Shown: piece after piece, positions 22,366-36,600 of the stretch
How the letters are laid out: the number at the start of each line of letters is the position of its first letter
Position numbering within the stretch: the first letter of the stretch is position 1
Origin: Beroe forskalii
Taxonomy: Eukaryota; Ctenophora; Nuda; Beroida; Beroidae
Assembly (NCBI GenBank): GCA_011033025.1
Contig: WFMF01000030.1
Coordinates: 822,193 to 886,192, forward strand
Reading direction: 5' to 3'
DNA length: 64,000 nucleotides
The notes under the pieces: model-generated
What the model was told of the DNA's origin: nothing
Databases searched by the model: none
What the model saw: only the letters and a program-made list of their open reading frames with translations
Made by a program: the position numbers and the translations under genes

Positions 22366-22855
22366 GTTTGACCTCTTAAAGACTTGTGTTATTTCAATAT
22401 TTCACTGTAAGGTTTAGGAGGTAAACCTCTAGCATCAATACTACAGTAATGAAATCACTTGACCTCAACCACATAGCAAAAGCAGAATAATAGAATATTA
22501 AATGAAAATATTAAATGAAAAATATTAAATGAAAACTTGGTTTTGGAAGAACTGCCTGAGATCCCTATATAAGTATATATGTTTTAGTTACTTATTGTCT
22601 GATAGAGGTAAACCCATTGGAAAAACATCAGAAAAACATCAGAAATGATCTAAATCTTATGCCTATAAAAACTGATTACCAATTGATTGGGGACGATTGC
22701 CCTTGTTAAAGTCCCTTTCCTCCATTTCTCCCTTTCTCAATTTAACCCAATAATCCTACTCAACCTTCCAATTCATTCTCTACAAGTACCAAATATCACA
22801 TATCAACAGCCTTGATACTTTCGAAATTTGTTGTTGAGATATCTTATGTGTTTTT
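22178..22855 (+). mobile_element. 3' fragment of the reverse-transcriptase element
   Basis: FSGMGNEASRFLKHLA (near 22178-22230) matches the C-terminal frame of the element at 58442-60020. From about 22610 the non-coding tail also matches (GAAAAACATCAGAAATG..., AAAACTGATTACCAATTGATTGGGG..., TTTGTTGTTGAGATA). The GC-rich repeat interrupts the two matches. The fragment has no complete frame. Confidence 0.7.
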
Positions 22856-23156
22856 TTTATTATCATTGTTTACTTATCAATTATTTATGTTTGGATGTTT
22901 GCATCATACATATTGACATGGACATATTGTTTATTACATGGGCATATTGTTTTATTTTGTGATATTTATTAGAAGTGTATCTCTTTCTTGAATCATATGT
23001 TAGGAAATGTTAGGAAGTTTTTGCTATATTTTGTGGACACATTTCCAAGTAAAGCAAAGGATCTTTTTTGTGATATTAATGCTGTAAACTATGTATATAA
23101 AAATCACAAAACGTTCCCAAAATTCTATCCTTATGCTTCAAAATTCCCTCTAGTCA

Positions 23157-26100
23157 TGGCAGAAAGAGAACTTGACAAATGCCCAATCTTCTACCCAAGT
23201 GATGTGGTATCCTCAAAGAGCAACAACCTAGGTTAGTTCCTTGATCAAGCTGAAGTAGGAAGATAGTTCTGAAAGATGGAAAAGCACTTAAAATGAGTGG
23301 TGTCTGGGGTGGGTGGAGGGGTTATGTCAAGTAAGTGGCAGCTGTTGATGAGAAAAATACAATATTGACAAAATAATAACAAAAGGCGATAATTGGTGTC
23401 AGTTGTTTGAGAAGACAATTTCAGCATCTGTAGGTGGATAACAGCTTATGGAGAATGGGATTCCAGAGGGAACTATACTTGGGAGTGCTGTCTGTTATGT
23501 TTATGGAGTGTTTCATGGTTGAGATTGCAGTGTGTTGAGTCAGGCCCAGGTGGGATCTAGTGGGGAGGGCTTTGAGAATGTGGATTTAGTTCCAGGCAAT
23601 GTTATGTCCAGTTAGTGGTGATGGAGTGAAGAGCAGGAGTAGATTTAACTTGTCTGTAGTGCCAACGTCTGTTTTCCTAATATTGTGACTGGAGTTGGAC
23701 ACCTCCAACTGAACTAAATCCTGGGAAATGAACTGCATCCTGGGAAATGAAATTGTCTAATGGGTTTAAATTTATAATAGCTAAGTTTGAAGTATATGTG
23801 ATGTCTATGTGATGAGGCTAGATAGTGTAGGCTTTGGTTAATACTATTCTCAGACTTGATGAATAAATAAGTGTGTAGCATCTCTTGTGTTACTTCATTT
23901 TGTCCATATAAGAGGTAATATAGACCTTCCTGCAAATTATATCCTACAATATTTTGAATTGCTAACACTAGAATTGCTCATTTCATTTTGTATTCAGGTG
24001 TCATCATTGAGATGCCTGACTCAGATTCTGATGATGGAAGTGATGACGAAGGTATCCCAAAAGATGCTGCCATGGTGTCTTGGTATCCTAGTGGTATGTT
24101 ATTATTTATATCTATATACATGTAATGGAACATGCTATATTTCGAAGCTAAGAAATACTGTTTAGAATCATGCTTAATTAATAATAATTCGGTCTGAGAT
24201 TTGTCCCCAACATTGGGCATAATGTAGCATATAGTCTTAATAAATAACTTAATTGAATTAAAAAGTTGTCGATATTCTAAATCATCTGCTGGACAATTTT
24301 GACAATCACTGAAAAAGAGTATTTTTAGTGACATCATCCTCTCTGATGATGTTAAATGTGCATTTGTACCACTGAAAAAGTTACTTTTTGCAAAATTTTG
24401 GTCAACCTTTCAAATTTGAATCATCCTCATCCTACTTAGGTGAGGAAGAGATACTACTTCAGAAGGAGCTATCTCTGAAGAGTCGAGTTCTTGAACCAGG
24501 GATGGGTGTGGAGCGTCAGGGAGACTACAGATCTGGTGTTCTATTGGATATCAGTGCTAACTGCTCTGTGAAGTTAGTGGGCACTAACTCCCACTTGTCT
24601 AATGTACCTGGCGCCTTCCTCACTCCATGGAATGTAAGTTGTAATGTCAGTGGGACTTGAACCATGCATTAATAAGCAACAGATAACAGTTTTTTGTGAT
24701 AGATAAAAACCAATTATTGTTACTTCACAGATTTCTCTCATCCCAGTTGCACTACCACGAACCTAACGTTGTGTATGGATCCTGGCTTGGGTACATCTTG
24801 GAACTTCAGCAGACACTGATAGTGGGGTTGAAGAATGGTGCCCGAGTTCTGATGAAGTTTGACACAGCCCGGCACATGGAAGACAGCAAGTTCAGTGAGA
24901 TCAGTCCATACTACAGTGGGACATGGTATGTTGGACAAAGGCTGGAGGGCAAAGCTATGTGGTTCAAGCGAGCTACTGTGCTGTCTGGGCCCATGCCCGT
25001 GTTTAAAACTACAAAGCAAAAAGTGAAAGGTGTCGTGCTTGAGGTATGTAGAGACTAGTGGTAATGGGAAGAAATAGTGCTTTAACAAGTACAGATAAAT
25101 TGTATGCCAGATTTTCCTTTTCTTTAGAGAACTCTCTTTATATTGTCAATTTTGATGGTTAGCAAACTTATTTTGTTGCTTCTGAATAGTCTGCAACAAT
25201 CATTGATATTCGAGTTTCAACTCACTTTTATTCACAATCAGGCTATTTTAACGGGAATGGAAGTGGAATGGATTATGCACGATTTCATGGCATCCAACAA
25301 ATCTTCTGAGCCACCTCCAACACTCATAACTGGAGAGGAAATGCTATCAAAGTAACCAAATATCTACCTATAGAAGTATAGAGTTTTATTACCTCATCTT
25401 CTAATTGCTTACGTTATACTCTTCAACATATTATTTCAATGAATAATCGCTCAAGAATTTTCAGCCAAAAAATCACTTGAATAAGCTATTAATAAGTAAC
25501 TACTAAAACTTTCTATAGAATACGGGTGTTTGAAAGATATCAGCAAAGGTTACTGACAATTGGGCTCCCAGCATTATTCAGACTTCCTTCCAGCTTTGAC
25601 GTTGAGGTTAGGCTTTCTGTTTCATAGACACCATATGATCTGATGAGTTTAGAAACTGAAGACGGCAGGACCATCGGATCTTGGATCGTAGTTTGTTTAA
25701 AAGCTATTCAGAACTCCCCCAAATCAGGGATTATATTCTTTAAGAAAATGAATCTTTTCAGGAGGTAACCACGAGCGAGTGGAACTGGTCGAAGAAGATT
25801 GCCTGAAGAAGTCTTGTGACAAGTCAGAGTTGTTGCACCAATGGTACTTGGACAAAAATGTTCAGAACAGTGAGTCCTACCACGAAAGCTGCTGAAAAGC
25901 AATAAGATATCACAGATTTTAACAATGTGGGAGAATTTCAAAGTTTGAGAAAAGGTATTTGAAATTTTTGAATTGTTTAGAAACTGAAGACGGTGAAAAA
26001 TGTCTCAACCCCTAGAGGATTTCAGAATTTCAACATCTCATTCAGAAAGAAAACTGAAACCAATGAGCGAGTGGAACTGGTTGAGAAGTTGAAGAAGTCT

Positions 26101-27699
26101 ATTACCTAATGACACTATTTTAAAAACCAATGTTCAGACCAATGTTACTGCCAAACTGAGGTTGCGACCGAACACCTATTCTAACTAACGAAATTTGAGA
26201 AGTTAAATTCTAATGCTATGTAGAAAATACTACTTGACAGTCAATCCCATGCAGAAAAACCGTCTGAAACCAATACTGTTTTTTCATGCGTCCAATGAGT
26301 GTGATTTTAAACAAGCAATAATTTGATACCGCCACTGAGGTTCAGCAGGAATTGCTAACGAAATACAGATTCTCACACCATCCTACTATCAGACACCAGT
26401 CCCCATGCGTAAACCGTCCAGCTGTCCAACGAGTGTGATCAAGTGGACAATAATTTGAGCGGTTCAGCGGAGCTACGGGCAAGGAGGATTGGGGAGATTA
26501 CGAGGAGGACGAGAGTCCAAACTCCTTCGATCAACTGGCAATCGGTACGATATATCAGCTACTGTAGCCTTGCTAAAGTTCATCGTGTTTTACTGTTTGC
26601 GAAATTTAAATCTGGATTCGTTACAGAAATATAATTCGTTTTATCTTTAGAAAAGTTGAAGAGTTTTAAATGAAGAGTTGAAGAGTTTTAAATTTGAAAT
26701 AGTAAAATTATGTCTCACTTAGGTGATACTGACTCTGAAGATGAGGAAACTGATAATGATGAAGAGAACCAGTCAGAATCATGTAAGTAAGCCGAATTTA
26801 AGTTAGAGGGGCTCAAAACAGCTCTGGAATTTCAATCGACATCTTATTTCATGTTTTTGTGAAAGCCGTGACCTACGTTTGAACAAAGCTATTTTCCAGC
26901 GAGTGATCACGAGTCTGACAGTGGGCTGGATGACAGCAGCATAGAGACCAACAAGGGCACCACAGTGGAGCGATCCACTTCACCCACTACACCCCCAGCT
27001 GAGAATGTTCCAGATGTGGGGGCAGACACTGATCAGGTACAGAACTTACAGGTATCAGGTACAGATCATATTCAGGTACAACTTTCATAAATGTGTTTTA
27101 ACATGTGTTTTTGTGTGGACAGCTGGAGTAACCTGGCGTTCAAGTGGGCGGACACAAAACTTAATTGCTTTTCCAATCATTTCAACCCTTCCTGGTGTTT
27201 TATAAGCAGCGCCTCCACACCTGTTATGAGACTCCTTGATTTTTTTGGGTCGATTTTTATTGATTATTTACTGTATTTTATTTTTGTTTAGAAGCCCTCT
27301 GCGGTACCCTTCATGGGTTTTCAATCATCAAAGGTAAATTTCATATTCAGGTACAGTTCATATTTAGGTATCTTAGTGAAATACCCTATCAGCTAATTCA
27401 AAGAAAAATCTATTAATACACGACTTTGAATTCATTGAATTCTATGAATAATCATTAATCAATTAATACAAACTGCTTTGAATTCTTCTTTACTGTTTAT
27501 TCTGCTCCTTAAAATGTCTTTTTTAGTTTTAGATTGGATGCTCTTTGAAAAGTTGAAACTTTTCAGTTAGGTAAACTGTTGAAAACTTAAAAAGCAAATA
27601 GTAAAATTCTTAGATTGAAGCACTATGTAATCTTCAGCATATCGAGAAAACGGGGAGCAAAAGATGGAGTAAACGTGTCAAAACTACCAAAAATCCTGG
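23157..27699 (+). CDS. UBE2O: UBE2O exons 1-12: N-terminal conserved region and acidic/basic linker
   Basis: Exons 1-6 encode the first conserved region, from FYPSDVV through VSWYPSG, GTNSHL, SWLGYILELQ and PPPTLITGEEMLSK to RYQQRLLTIGLPALF. Exon 7 (~25762-25869) opens in phase as EVTTSEWNWSKK, then hits TGA at 25804. The +1 frame DCLKKSCDKSELLHQWYL runs on to a good GTGAGT donor, so one base appears lost or gained. Around 26040-26110 a degraded echo of this exon (GCGAGTGGAACTGGTTGAGAAG) is present. Exons 8-10 are strongly acidic (DTDSEDEETDNDEE, SSSDHESDSGLDD). The 42-base exon 27292-27333 and exon 12 (GSKRWSKRVKTTKNPG) are short and basic, as in the family linker before the second conserved region. 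Confidence 0.85.
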
Positions 27700-30600
27700 G
27701 TGAGTACTGAGTCCCAAGTTTATTTGCGCAATTTCAATAAATCTTTCCACTTAATAAGTAAAAAAATCAAAATTGAAATTAAATAAATTTCGTCAAATCA
27801 TTAAATTTCTATCCGAAAAACGAATAAATCAATTCTATCATCACCCTAACAGATGAAAACAGTTAATAGTTTCTTAGCCATGCTGGTCTTAATCGTGCAT
27901 TTCTAAAAAACTGATATTTAAACGATCCAACTCCAAGCCTCATCAACGTCCTCAACCCCCATTTACTCATTTACGCTGTCTCTTCCTCTCCTCCATCCTT
28001 CCCTCCAATATCCATGGGTGTCTGAGGCATGGTTTTGCCGGTGGGATCATCAGTTAGCATCACTGTAACGATGCAGAGCAAAGCCAATCCTACGAATATC
28101 CCAAAGGGTATACGTCTGTCGGGGAGGTTGAACAGGAGCTGAAGGTAAGGCCCCAGGAAGCTACCTATCCTGCCGAAACTACCACAGATACACGTTACCA
28201 TGCCTCTGTGAGAGGTGGGCGTGATGTCGTTGGTGTAGATGTAGGTCATGGTGTTGGCGCTGATGGTACAGAGGAAGCCCAGCAGACTTGCAATGAACTC
28301 CACGCTCCACAACTCAGAGATCTGGTAGTCGACCATTGCCAGGCAGAAGAACACCACACATCCGCTCAGCAGACCCACCAGGCCCTTCTTCTTACCCGCC
28401 AGTTTGTTGGCTGGGATCATCAAGTTAAACGCAACTGTGGATGAGCACGCAGCCAACACGTAGCTTATGTAAAGGTTACTGCTGAGTTTACCCCAACCAA
28501 ACTGGAATGTGTAGCCAAGTGAGCAGGTCAGTAACCAAAGTGGTGCCAGGAGCGCTGATTGCCTTCCAAACTTGGGGTACTTTTTGAAATCTCCTATCTG
28601 TCCGAGAATGCTCTGTTTGTGGACTTTGTAACTCAGTTCAATATCACGGAGTGTTTCCCTCTTTCCAACGGCCCTCGATGCCTTCTCCAAAACAGCCTTA
28701 GCCTGGGCTGCTCGACCTCGAGTTATGAGGAAACGAGGAGATTCAGGCAGGAACAGCAGAGGAAGGAGTGAGACGAAGGTCACCACGCTAATGATGTGGA
28801 AGATGTGTCTCCAGTCGTAGACCAGGTAGGCTACCAGGTCCAGCAGGAGGAGGCCCAGACTGTGGGAGCAGTACCCTAGAGCCGACACTGGGATGGTAAG
28901 GGAGGCGGGGAGGAACTCTAGCAGCCAGCAGAGGAGTCCAGCCCAGCACACGTTCTTACCCAGACCCATGAGGAAACGCAGGCCCAGCATGGTGAGGTAG
29001 TTGGGGCTGAAACCACTCGCCAGCACAGCCAGGAAGCTAATGAAGCCGGAGGAGATGGTGACGGTCTTCCTGCCATACTTGTCGAACAGCACCGAGGCGA
29101 TGAGGAACCCAGCGTACGCACCTGGAGTGGAAAGCAACTATTTTGTAATTGTATTTCTAAACTATATTGTGGTACATAACTGAAACTGCGCAGAATGTTT
29201 TCTTACTTTCCCTCTTATAATTATTAATGAAGCTTGAGAAAACAAAGTAAATATAATTCTCGGGATAGGTGTTGCTTTTCTGAGCTGTAACCTGCGAAGA
29301 TAATAGACGAAAGAGAAGCCATTTTCAGCTCATCCTCACAGAAAAGGCCCCACTCTATGGCCAAGGAAGTGCGGCCACCGGTCTCGAAAATGAAGTCATC
29401 CCCCATCTTCATATTTGATTCACAAAGGACCTTCTTACTGTAGAAATTCTCCTGAATGGTGTATTGTGACGCTTAACTTCTTTTTAATTTACATCACTCA
29501 TCTTGGTAAGGATGTGAAAAGAATGTAAAATACTTACAGAATATGTATCATAAGTATAAAATAATTGTAATATGATCTTTGTACTGAGTTCACGGTTAGT
29601 TCATTTGAAAAGAAAGCCTAGATTTGAAAGCATGAAAATTGATAGACACTAACGATTCTTAATAGATAAGACAGAGCTATAAAAGTAACATTGATTTAGA
29701 GAGCTGCGAGAAGAAAAAAGGGGGGAAGTTTCCTAAATAAAGTGTGCCAGTGTGTTGAAATTCAATTTCACAAAGTGCTCTAGCATAAGCGAGCGACTTA
29801 CAACAAATTAAAACACAAGGTTAATCGTCTTTACTTTAAGTTTCATGGGTAAATTCATACCCAATCGTCAGAAGACAAGTTACATGCTACATGTTACTTG
29901 TCTTCTGACGATTGGGTATGAATTTACCCATGAAACTTAAAGTAAAGACGATTAAACTTGTGTTTTAATTTGTTGTAAATAAAGCGTGAAAATCTTGATC
30001 CGTTATACCTTATCAGTGAAGTTTTGATACAACTCCTGGCAGTAATTGGATTTGCAAATCCAGCTGTCATATGGCAACAATCCTGAAAAGTTCAAGTTGT
30101 CATAAAATCATGAACTCTTTGCTTCTTTGGCACTGCACTGTCTGAATTACACAATAAAATTGCAAACCGATTTCTATTGGCACTCCAAGAATCTGAGACG
30201 CTTCATAATGCTCGAAATCATTTTGTTAAAGATCTAAAGATCCAAGACATTCAAAGTGAACTAAATGCTTCCAAGTTCTCAAATATTTATAAATTATTTG
30301 TAAAGTTGTAACTATATTGTGTTATACGAAAGGACCCAATTTGGTCATTTTGAAGCGTAAATCAAATTGAATTCATTTAAGTACCAAAAGTAACATGTTC
30401 CGAACCGGTCCGAACCAAGACCATGTTTAAATACCTATTTAAGTATTCATGTTAAATCGTTATTGAATTATTAGTTTCTTGGAACTGGTCATTGAGCTTC
30501 AGTCGAGTTTACGTAATGAAAATCAAATCCCCTTCCAATTTTTTCGATAATCCCATGATTTTCGAAAGCTTTCCGGCAATTGAGATACTTCTCGTATCAG

Positions 30601-33600
30601 TAATTATGAAACTTCTACCTATGAAGCTTTGATGAAAAGCTTCAAAATGTTTATTGTTTGTATTCAAAATAAATATCCATTTACCTGCAAATACTGTGAG
30701 GTAGGTCTGAGAGTCCACGCAGAGTCCGTAGGATAGGAACAGGACGATGATGAGAACGTGGTACACTCCAATCCTCTCCCCCATCAACTCACACACCCCT
30801 TCATCAAATGTCATCTTCCTCATATTGTCTGCTGGTCTTGGGAGTGGGATAGGATTCCGTTCTGGATCTTCTGACATCGGAGACTTTGCCTCCGGGCCCT
30901 CCTCGATTGTCACGTCATCACGAGTTGCTGTTTCTGAACCTACCTTTTCCGTAGTGCTGTGGCCACCATCCGATACATCTGTACCAGCAGTGGGCTTGAC
31001 AGTGATAAGGTTCGAGCCTCCCGGGACCCCTGCTTTAGGGAGTGATTCCATCTGCAGAGATTCACATAATTTCTCCTCCTCTCTCGCTGCTGGGTTAGCA
31101 AATACCTCTCCTCCATCAGTCGACCTTGCCTCGTTAGGGTTTAGAGTTTCCATTGTTCAGAAAGTAAGAAACGAGACGAATCTAGGGAGAAAAATTGGTA
31201 TGTGATAAAATTGAGTCTGATATTTTATTCTTATCAAAATATCAAGGTAAGTGAAGATAAGGAATCTAGTACGTGGTTGGTTATGAGTCAGTACTTCCTC
31301 TGTAGAGGGGGTGCCGACTCATCACTTTACCACCAACTCCCGCACCCTATCGGTTGGCAGGGGTTTTGGTCAGGCGTTCCGAACGTTGGACCACTGCTGG
31401 GGTCGTTTCGTGGGGAACTAGTTGGTGACCGAGCATTTTGCCAAACATTATATTATGATCTTATTGCATATTCAAGCTTCAAGTTTATCAAATAAAGAGA
31501 AGAAAAACTAGGAGTCGGGAGGTTCATTCCAACTTTGGTGAGTCTCAACAGACTTTGGTGAATTGGAATCTCCTCGTCGGTTGTTCCTGGGGAAGAGTGA
31601 TATATTTATATTTTTATACTTAAATTGAGATAAAGACAAAGTGTCAATATTTACTATAAGTAGCATGATTATCTATGTTTATGAAATTATAAAGTTATGA
31701 TAGTAATTACGAAATTTTCCTTTGGCTATCAAAGTAATATTAATTATAAAGGAAAGAGGCACTTCTACGTTTGTTCTTGAATAACTGATCAGCAGAAGAG
31801 AAGCTATTGTAATAGTGTGATGGAGTAAAATGAGAAGTCAATGTCTAACAGCGGGATGATCACTGATCAGTCCCTTTAATGATTCATGATTTTACTAATT
31901 TGAATGCAAAGTGAAGAACTTTAATAGGGTTTAGTTTGATTAGGGTTTTATGTCGATCTGAGTTGACTAGTTGTCAAAATTCATTATTATTATTATTACA
32001 AAAGGAGCTAAAAAGCCGCGATTTTTTGGAAGGCGGTAGAAAATGGCTAAACTTAAAAGATAGCATGGCCAAAAATAGGATTGAGGCTTTAGATTTTTCG
32101 TAAGTAACGTCGAAAGTCCAAAAAATCCACCCTAAAAAGAAGATCGCGTTCTAGGTTAAATTCACCAGTTGCGCGCGTTGCTATGGTTATTGGTGATTGC
32201 GCGCGCTAAACTGCACGTGCATTTTAACGAAGCATCTGCCATTTCGTTATCGTGTCATTTGGAAACGTTTCAACTGTTTTAATTCATAATTTACGTTCTC
32301 AATGAAATTTTCGAGTTCGGTAAAAAGTTTTCGACAGAAACCTATCAACTCTAATCACTATTGTAGGAGAAAAGGTAAGAGTTGAACAATTTGTTCCATT
32401 GAGAAAATCAGCGATAATTGTTTCGTATGAAGATATTTGTAGTTTCGATGGTTGGCTGTGAGGATTCGACAGAAGGAGGAATTTATAATTACTCAAGTTA
32501 GAAGTGGGTTCTAAACAGATGAAAATGCGGACAATTTTGATTTCAATGAGCTTGGATTCAAATTTGATACCCATCTTTTCTCCGAATCTGAACTTTGGAT
32601 TAGAAAACGGTCATTATTCTTGAGTTCTTCTTATTTAATGTTGTGTCCTCGACATTAATTTACAATCGCAAAATATGCAACATTTTTATTTATATTCAAA
32701 TCCTATGTAAATATTTCGTAATTTCGTTACGTTGCACCCCTACCCCCAGCAACAAAAAATTGCATCAATGACTTCGTTCAATTTATTGTACGTACAACTG
32801 ACTATACGTCCAATTCAAGTTAGGAGTGGGTTAAAAACAGATGAAAATGCGTACAATTTTGATTTCAATGAGATTGGATTCAAAATTGTTGCCCATCTTT
32901 TCTCCGAATCAGAACTTTGGATTATAAAACCATTGTTCTTTCAGAGTTCTTCTTATTTACTGTTATGTGTCCTTGACAATTGACATTAAATCGCAAAATC
33001 TGCAATATATTTTGATTCATATTCAAATCCTATGTTAATATTTCGTAATTTCGTTACGCTGCACCCCTACCCCCAGTAACAAAAAATTGCATTAATGACT
33101 TCGTTCAATGTATTGTACGTCCAACTGAATATATACGTCCAATTAAAGAGAAAACCCAACGGATTTTCTCGTATTAATTATAAAGGGTAAATTTCTCGAG
33201 TTTTATGTAACAGAACATTCCTAGTTGCTAGCTTCAGAGTTATGCAAAAATAGTTTGGGGCTTTGAAATGCAAAATTTACACGTGTTTTAAATCGTAGTA
33301 AATTATGACAAAGTTGAAAGAACTATTTCTCTCAAAAATATTCAATTCCGCGTTAATTATCGGAAATAAATGAATAAGAAGGTTGGTAGAAACTTAGAAA
33401 AGAAGAAACTGCAATGAAAAACGTAACTTCTATAACACACAATCACGGTCTAGATAGCAGAGCAAACGCAGGACGTACAGAAATAAATTGCCTATTCGAG
33501 AACTGAAAAACTCGAGACTTTATAAAACCTCTTATCTTTTCTTATCTAACGTGATACTTACTCTGAAATCTCAAAACATAAGAACTTATTTTTAATTACC

Positions 33601-36600
33601 CTGAGCACAGCACTTGCCCATTCAGAGCGTGCAATTTATTTCATTTATTGTTATCTCAGTAAATTGGAAGGTCGTGATCTTGGGGTTCCTTTGAGTTTAG
33701 TGGTCACGTCCGCGTCTGTAGGTAAAGTGCCAATATCATGTTTAAAAAGATGAATTAATGAATTTCCTTGGAGATAAAATGTGCAATGCGGCTTAAGAAA
33801 TGCCAGGCTCCTTCCGAGCTGTTGACTGACCAGTAACAACGCAAAGACCGAGTCATGTGATTTGCTTAGCATTGATGCGGTCCATTTCATTGGTTATCAT
33901 GTTATCTTAGACTTACGATAATTAAGGTGCCCGTCTAGTAACTGGAATTCAGCCGTTGATACTAAAAGCAGGAACCACCCGAAACCACCCGAATCCGGAT
34001 TTAGCCTCGCAGCCACCCGAATACATCAAATCCACCTGAAACCACCTGAACTCCTCTGAAACCACCGGAACCCACCCGAAATTAAACCTCCAAAAACTCA
34101 CACTTTGAGTGGGTTCGCATGGTTCTGCTTGTTTTGGGTGGGTTCAGGTGGTTCCATGTGGTTCCACCCGAACCTTCCAGTACCATTATGAACCCATCTG
34201 TGCTCTTTTCGGGTTGGGTTCGGGCAATTTTCATACTTTGATGAAAAAAACAATGTTTCAGGTGGGTTCGGGTTGGTTTCGGGTGGGTCTAGGTGGGTTC
34301 AGATCGGTTTGAATGGTTTCAGGTGGTTTTGGTGGTTTTGGTTGGTTTTGGGTGGTTATGTGTCTATTTTCGAAGGCGTTCTCTGAACTCACGACATGTA
34401 CGGTCTCGAAACCAGGGTGCGAGGAAGCGATTGAATAATAGGCAATCATATTCAAGATTTTATGCTTCATGTCACATGCTAACACGTGCAAAAGCGTGTG
34501 CCTAGAATAGTAGATTGACCAGCGCTATGTTTGCCAAAGAACAAAGGCTTGTAAAGTAGGTAATACCTTGTTATTCCATGAAACCGTAGAAATTCGTGTG
34601 TTATTAACTTATTAACTTATTAACGTTTTTTCAGGTGGTGTAGCAAGATTACGCCAAAGGGCCCTATTGAAGTTAGGGGGCAGTATCTTGTGGAGATAAC
34701 AGATGCAACTTACATGGCAAAGGTATGGATTCTCAAGTTGTCACTTAGTCAGTAATTAACTTACCTATCTTTTTTAAGGTAGTTCCTCTTTTGTTATAGT
34801 TATTTTGGCGCACTATTCATCAGTAGGTCGCTTCTTCCTTATTAAGGTACCTGACAGGATTGTCCACAGGATTTGCTAAAGCATTTGCTACTTTCCTCAG
34901 GTCCTGTGGGAGGACGGGTCCAAGGAGGACGTACCGTGTACGGAACTTAACCAGATAGACCACCTTGACGACCACGCTCACATGCCAGGCTACTTCGTTA
35001 ACAAGGTACTGGTTGAATAAACACCTTCGTTAACAAGGTACTGGTTCAATAAACACCTTCGTTAACAAGGTACTGGGTGAATAAACACTTTGAGGGAAAG
35101 TTTTTGAAATTTAAGATAATACTGAGATGTTGTATCATACTTGAACATGCACCTATGCACTATTTTTGTGCACTACTTTTGAACTTATGTAGATTTTCAA
35201 TACTTCAATGGACTGCCTGATCCACATTCCACTATTGTAAATTTATAGCATTGCAAAATCCACTGCTGTACTGTATCACATCATTGTAAAATCCTCTCAA
35301 ACGCCACAAACGTTCCAGATTGGCCACGTGGACGAGTTTGCTGTAGTTTCAAGTTATAACTCGAAAGACAGGACCTGTACTGTGCATTGGCTGGAGGCTG
35401 ATCAGGTATATCGCTGTAATCTAGATTATAATAACTGCACGATAGTATGAGAACATTTGGTCGTATGGCAGCTCCATCTCCTTCACTTCAAAACACTTGA
35501 TATGAATAATACTTACTACCAGGGCTGCACTTTACTTGGTACAGGGATGTGACAAATGGATATGATGAGGGGCTAAAACTCTTTTTGATATTTTTCGGTT
35601 GAACAGAATCTATGAATGATAACTGAAAAGGTAGCTGAATATTCCCTGTGATAAGGAGATCCCTAATTTAAAAACTGGGGAAAAATAACAAATGGAGAAG
35701 CCAAAACAATATTTTACAATTACGGTTGGCCGTGCGCGCGACGTCAAAACCAAATTCAACAGAAAATACTTTCCATTTCATTTTTCACTCATAAAACAAC
35801 CAAGTCTATAAAATTTGTGATCATTATTTTCTCCGCGCGGGCTTTACCATACGACCATAGTTCCTAAAATAAATATGTTTGATTACGTAATTGAACGGTT
35901 GTTCCGAGTGACAGAACCTTAGTGAGCGAGAGAATTTCACTTGAAGACCTGACGCCACGTTTTTGGACCATGACTATGTCGCACAGCACACTCGGCCTAT
36001 GAAACCCCCCTCCCCGGAATTTTACTTATATGGCGCCCCAGCGTCTAGTCCATTAACTCATGCTGTAAGCATTTCATTCGAATTTAAATATAATTAAGTA
36101 ATTATTGGATGAGGATATCAAACAAAAGGACCTTTGAACCGAATGCGATTGTGTGATTTCAGTTGTTTTGTAGTTCGAAATAAGATGCAGTTTTCTGATA
36201 TTTGCTTATGGAGCCCAATCTCGTATAGTAGTTTGCTCAAAAACGTAATAAATACGTAAAATGAGACGAATGATGATTTCTTCCCACAGATCCATTGAAT
36301 CTGTAAGTTTTTAAGAAGTATGACAACAGCTCTGACTGAAGGAAATCCACTTGATATCTTTGTACGGAAAGTAGCTCGGTCAATTGAAATTGATTCGGGG
36401 GATTGCTCTGAAGGCCATGACATTGCTACGGGATCACTAGTAGCGATACAGATATGGTGCACAGTATCATTTGTTCTTGGAGTGTCTGGTAATTGTTTCC
36501 TTTTACAAGCTATAATTCGTCATCAAGCCTTGAAAATGGACAAAATGTCTGTTTGGATCATAGAAAACTTGGCTGTATACGACATTCTCAACTGCATCTT

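Noticed and set aside
22988-23156. Upstream start for UBE2O exon 1
   Set aside because: The extra 56 residues show no UBE2O similarity, and conservation begins after 23157. Kept only as an alternative.
25640-26450. A second copy of UBE2O exon 7 around 26040-26110
   Set aside because: The match is short, with in-frame stops and no clear splice sites. It is probably a degraded local duplication.
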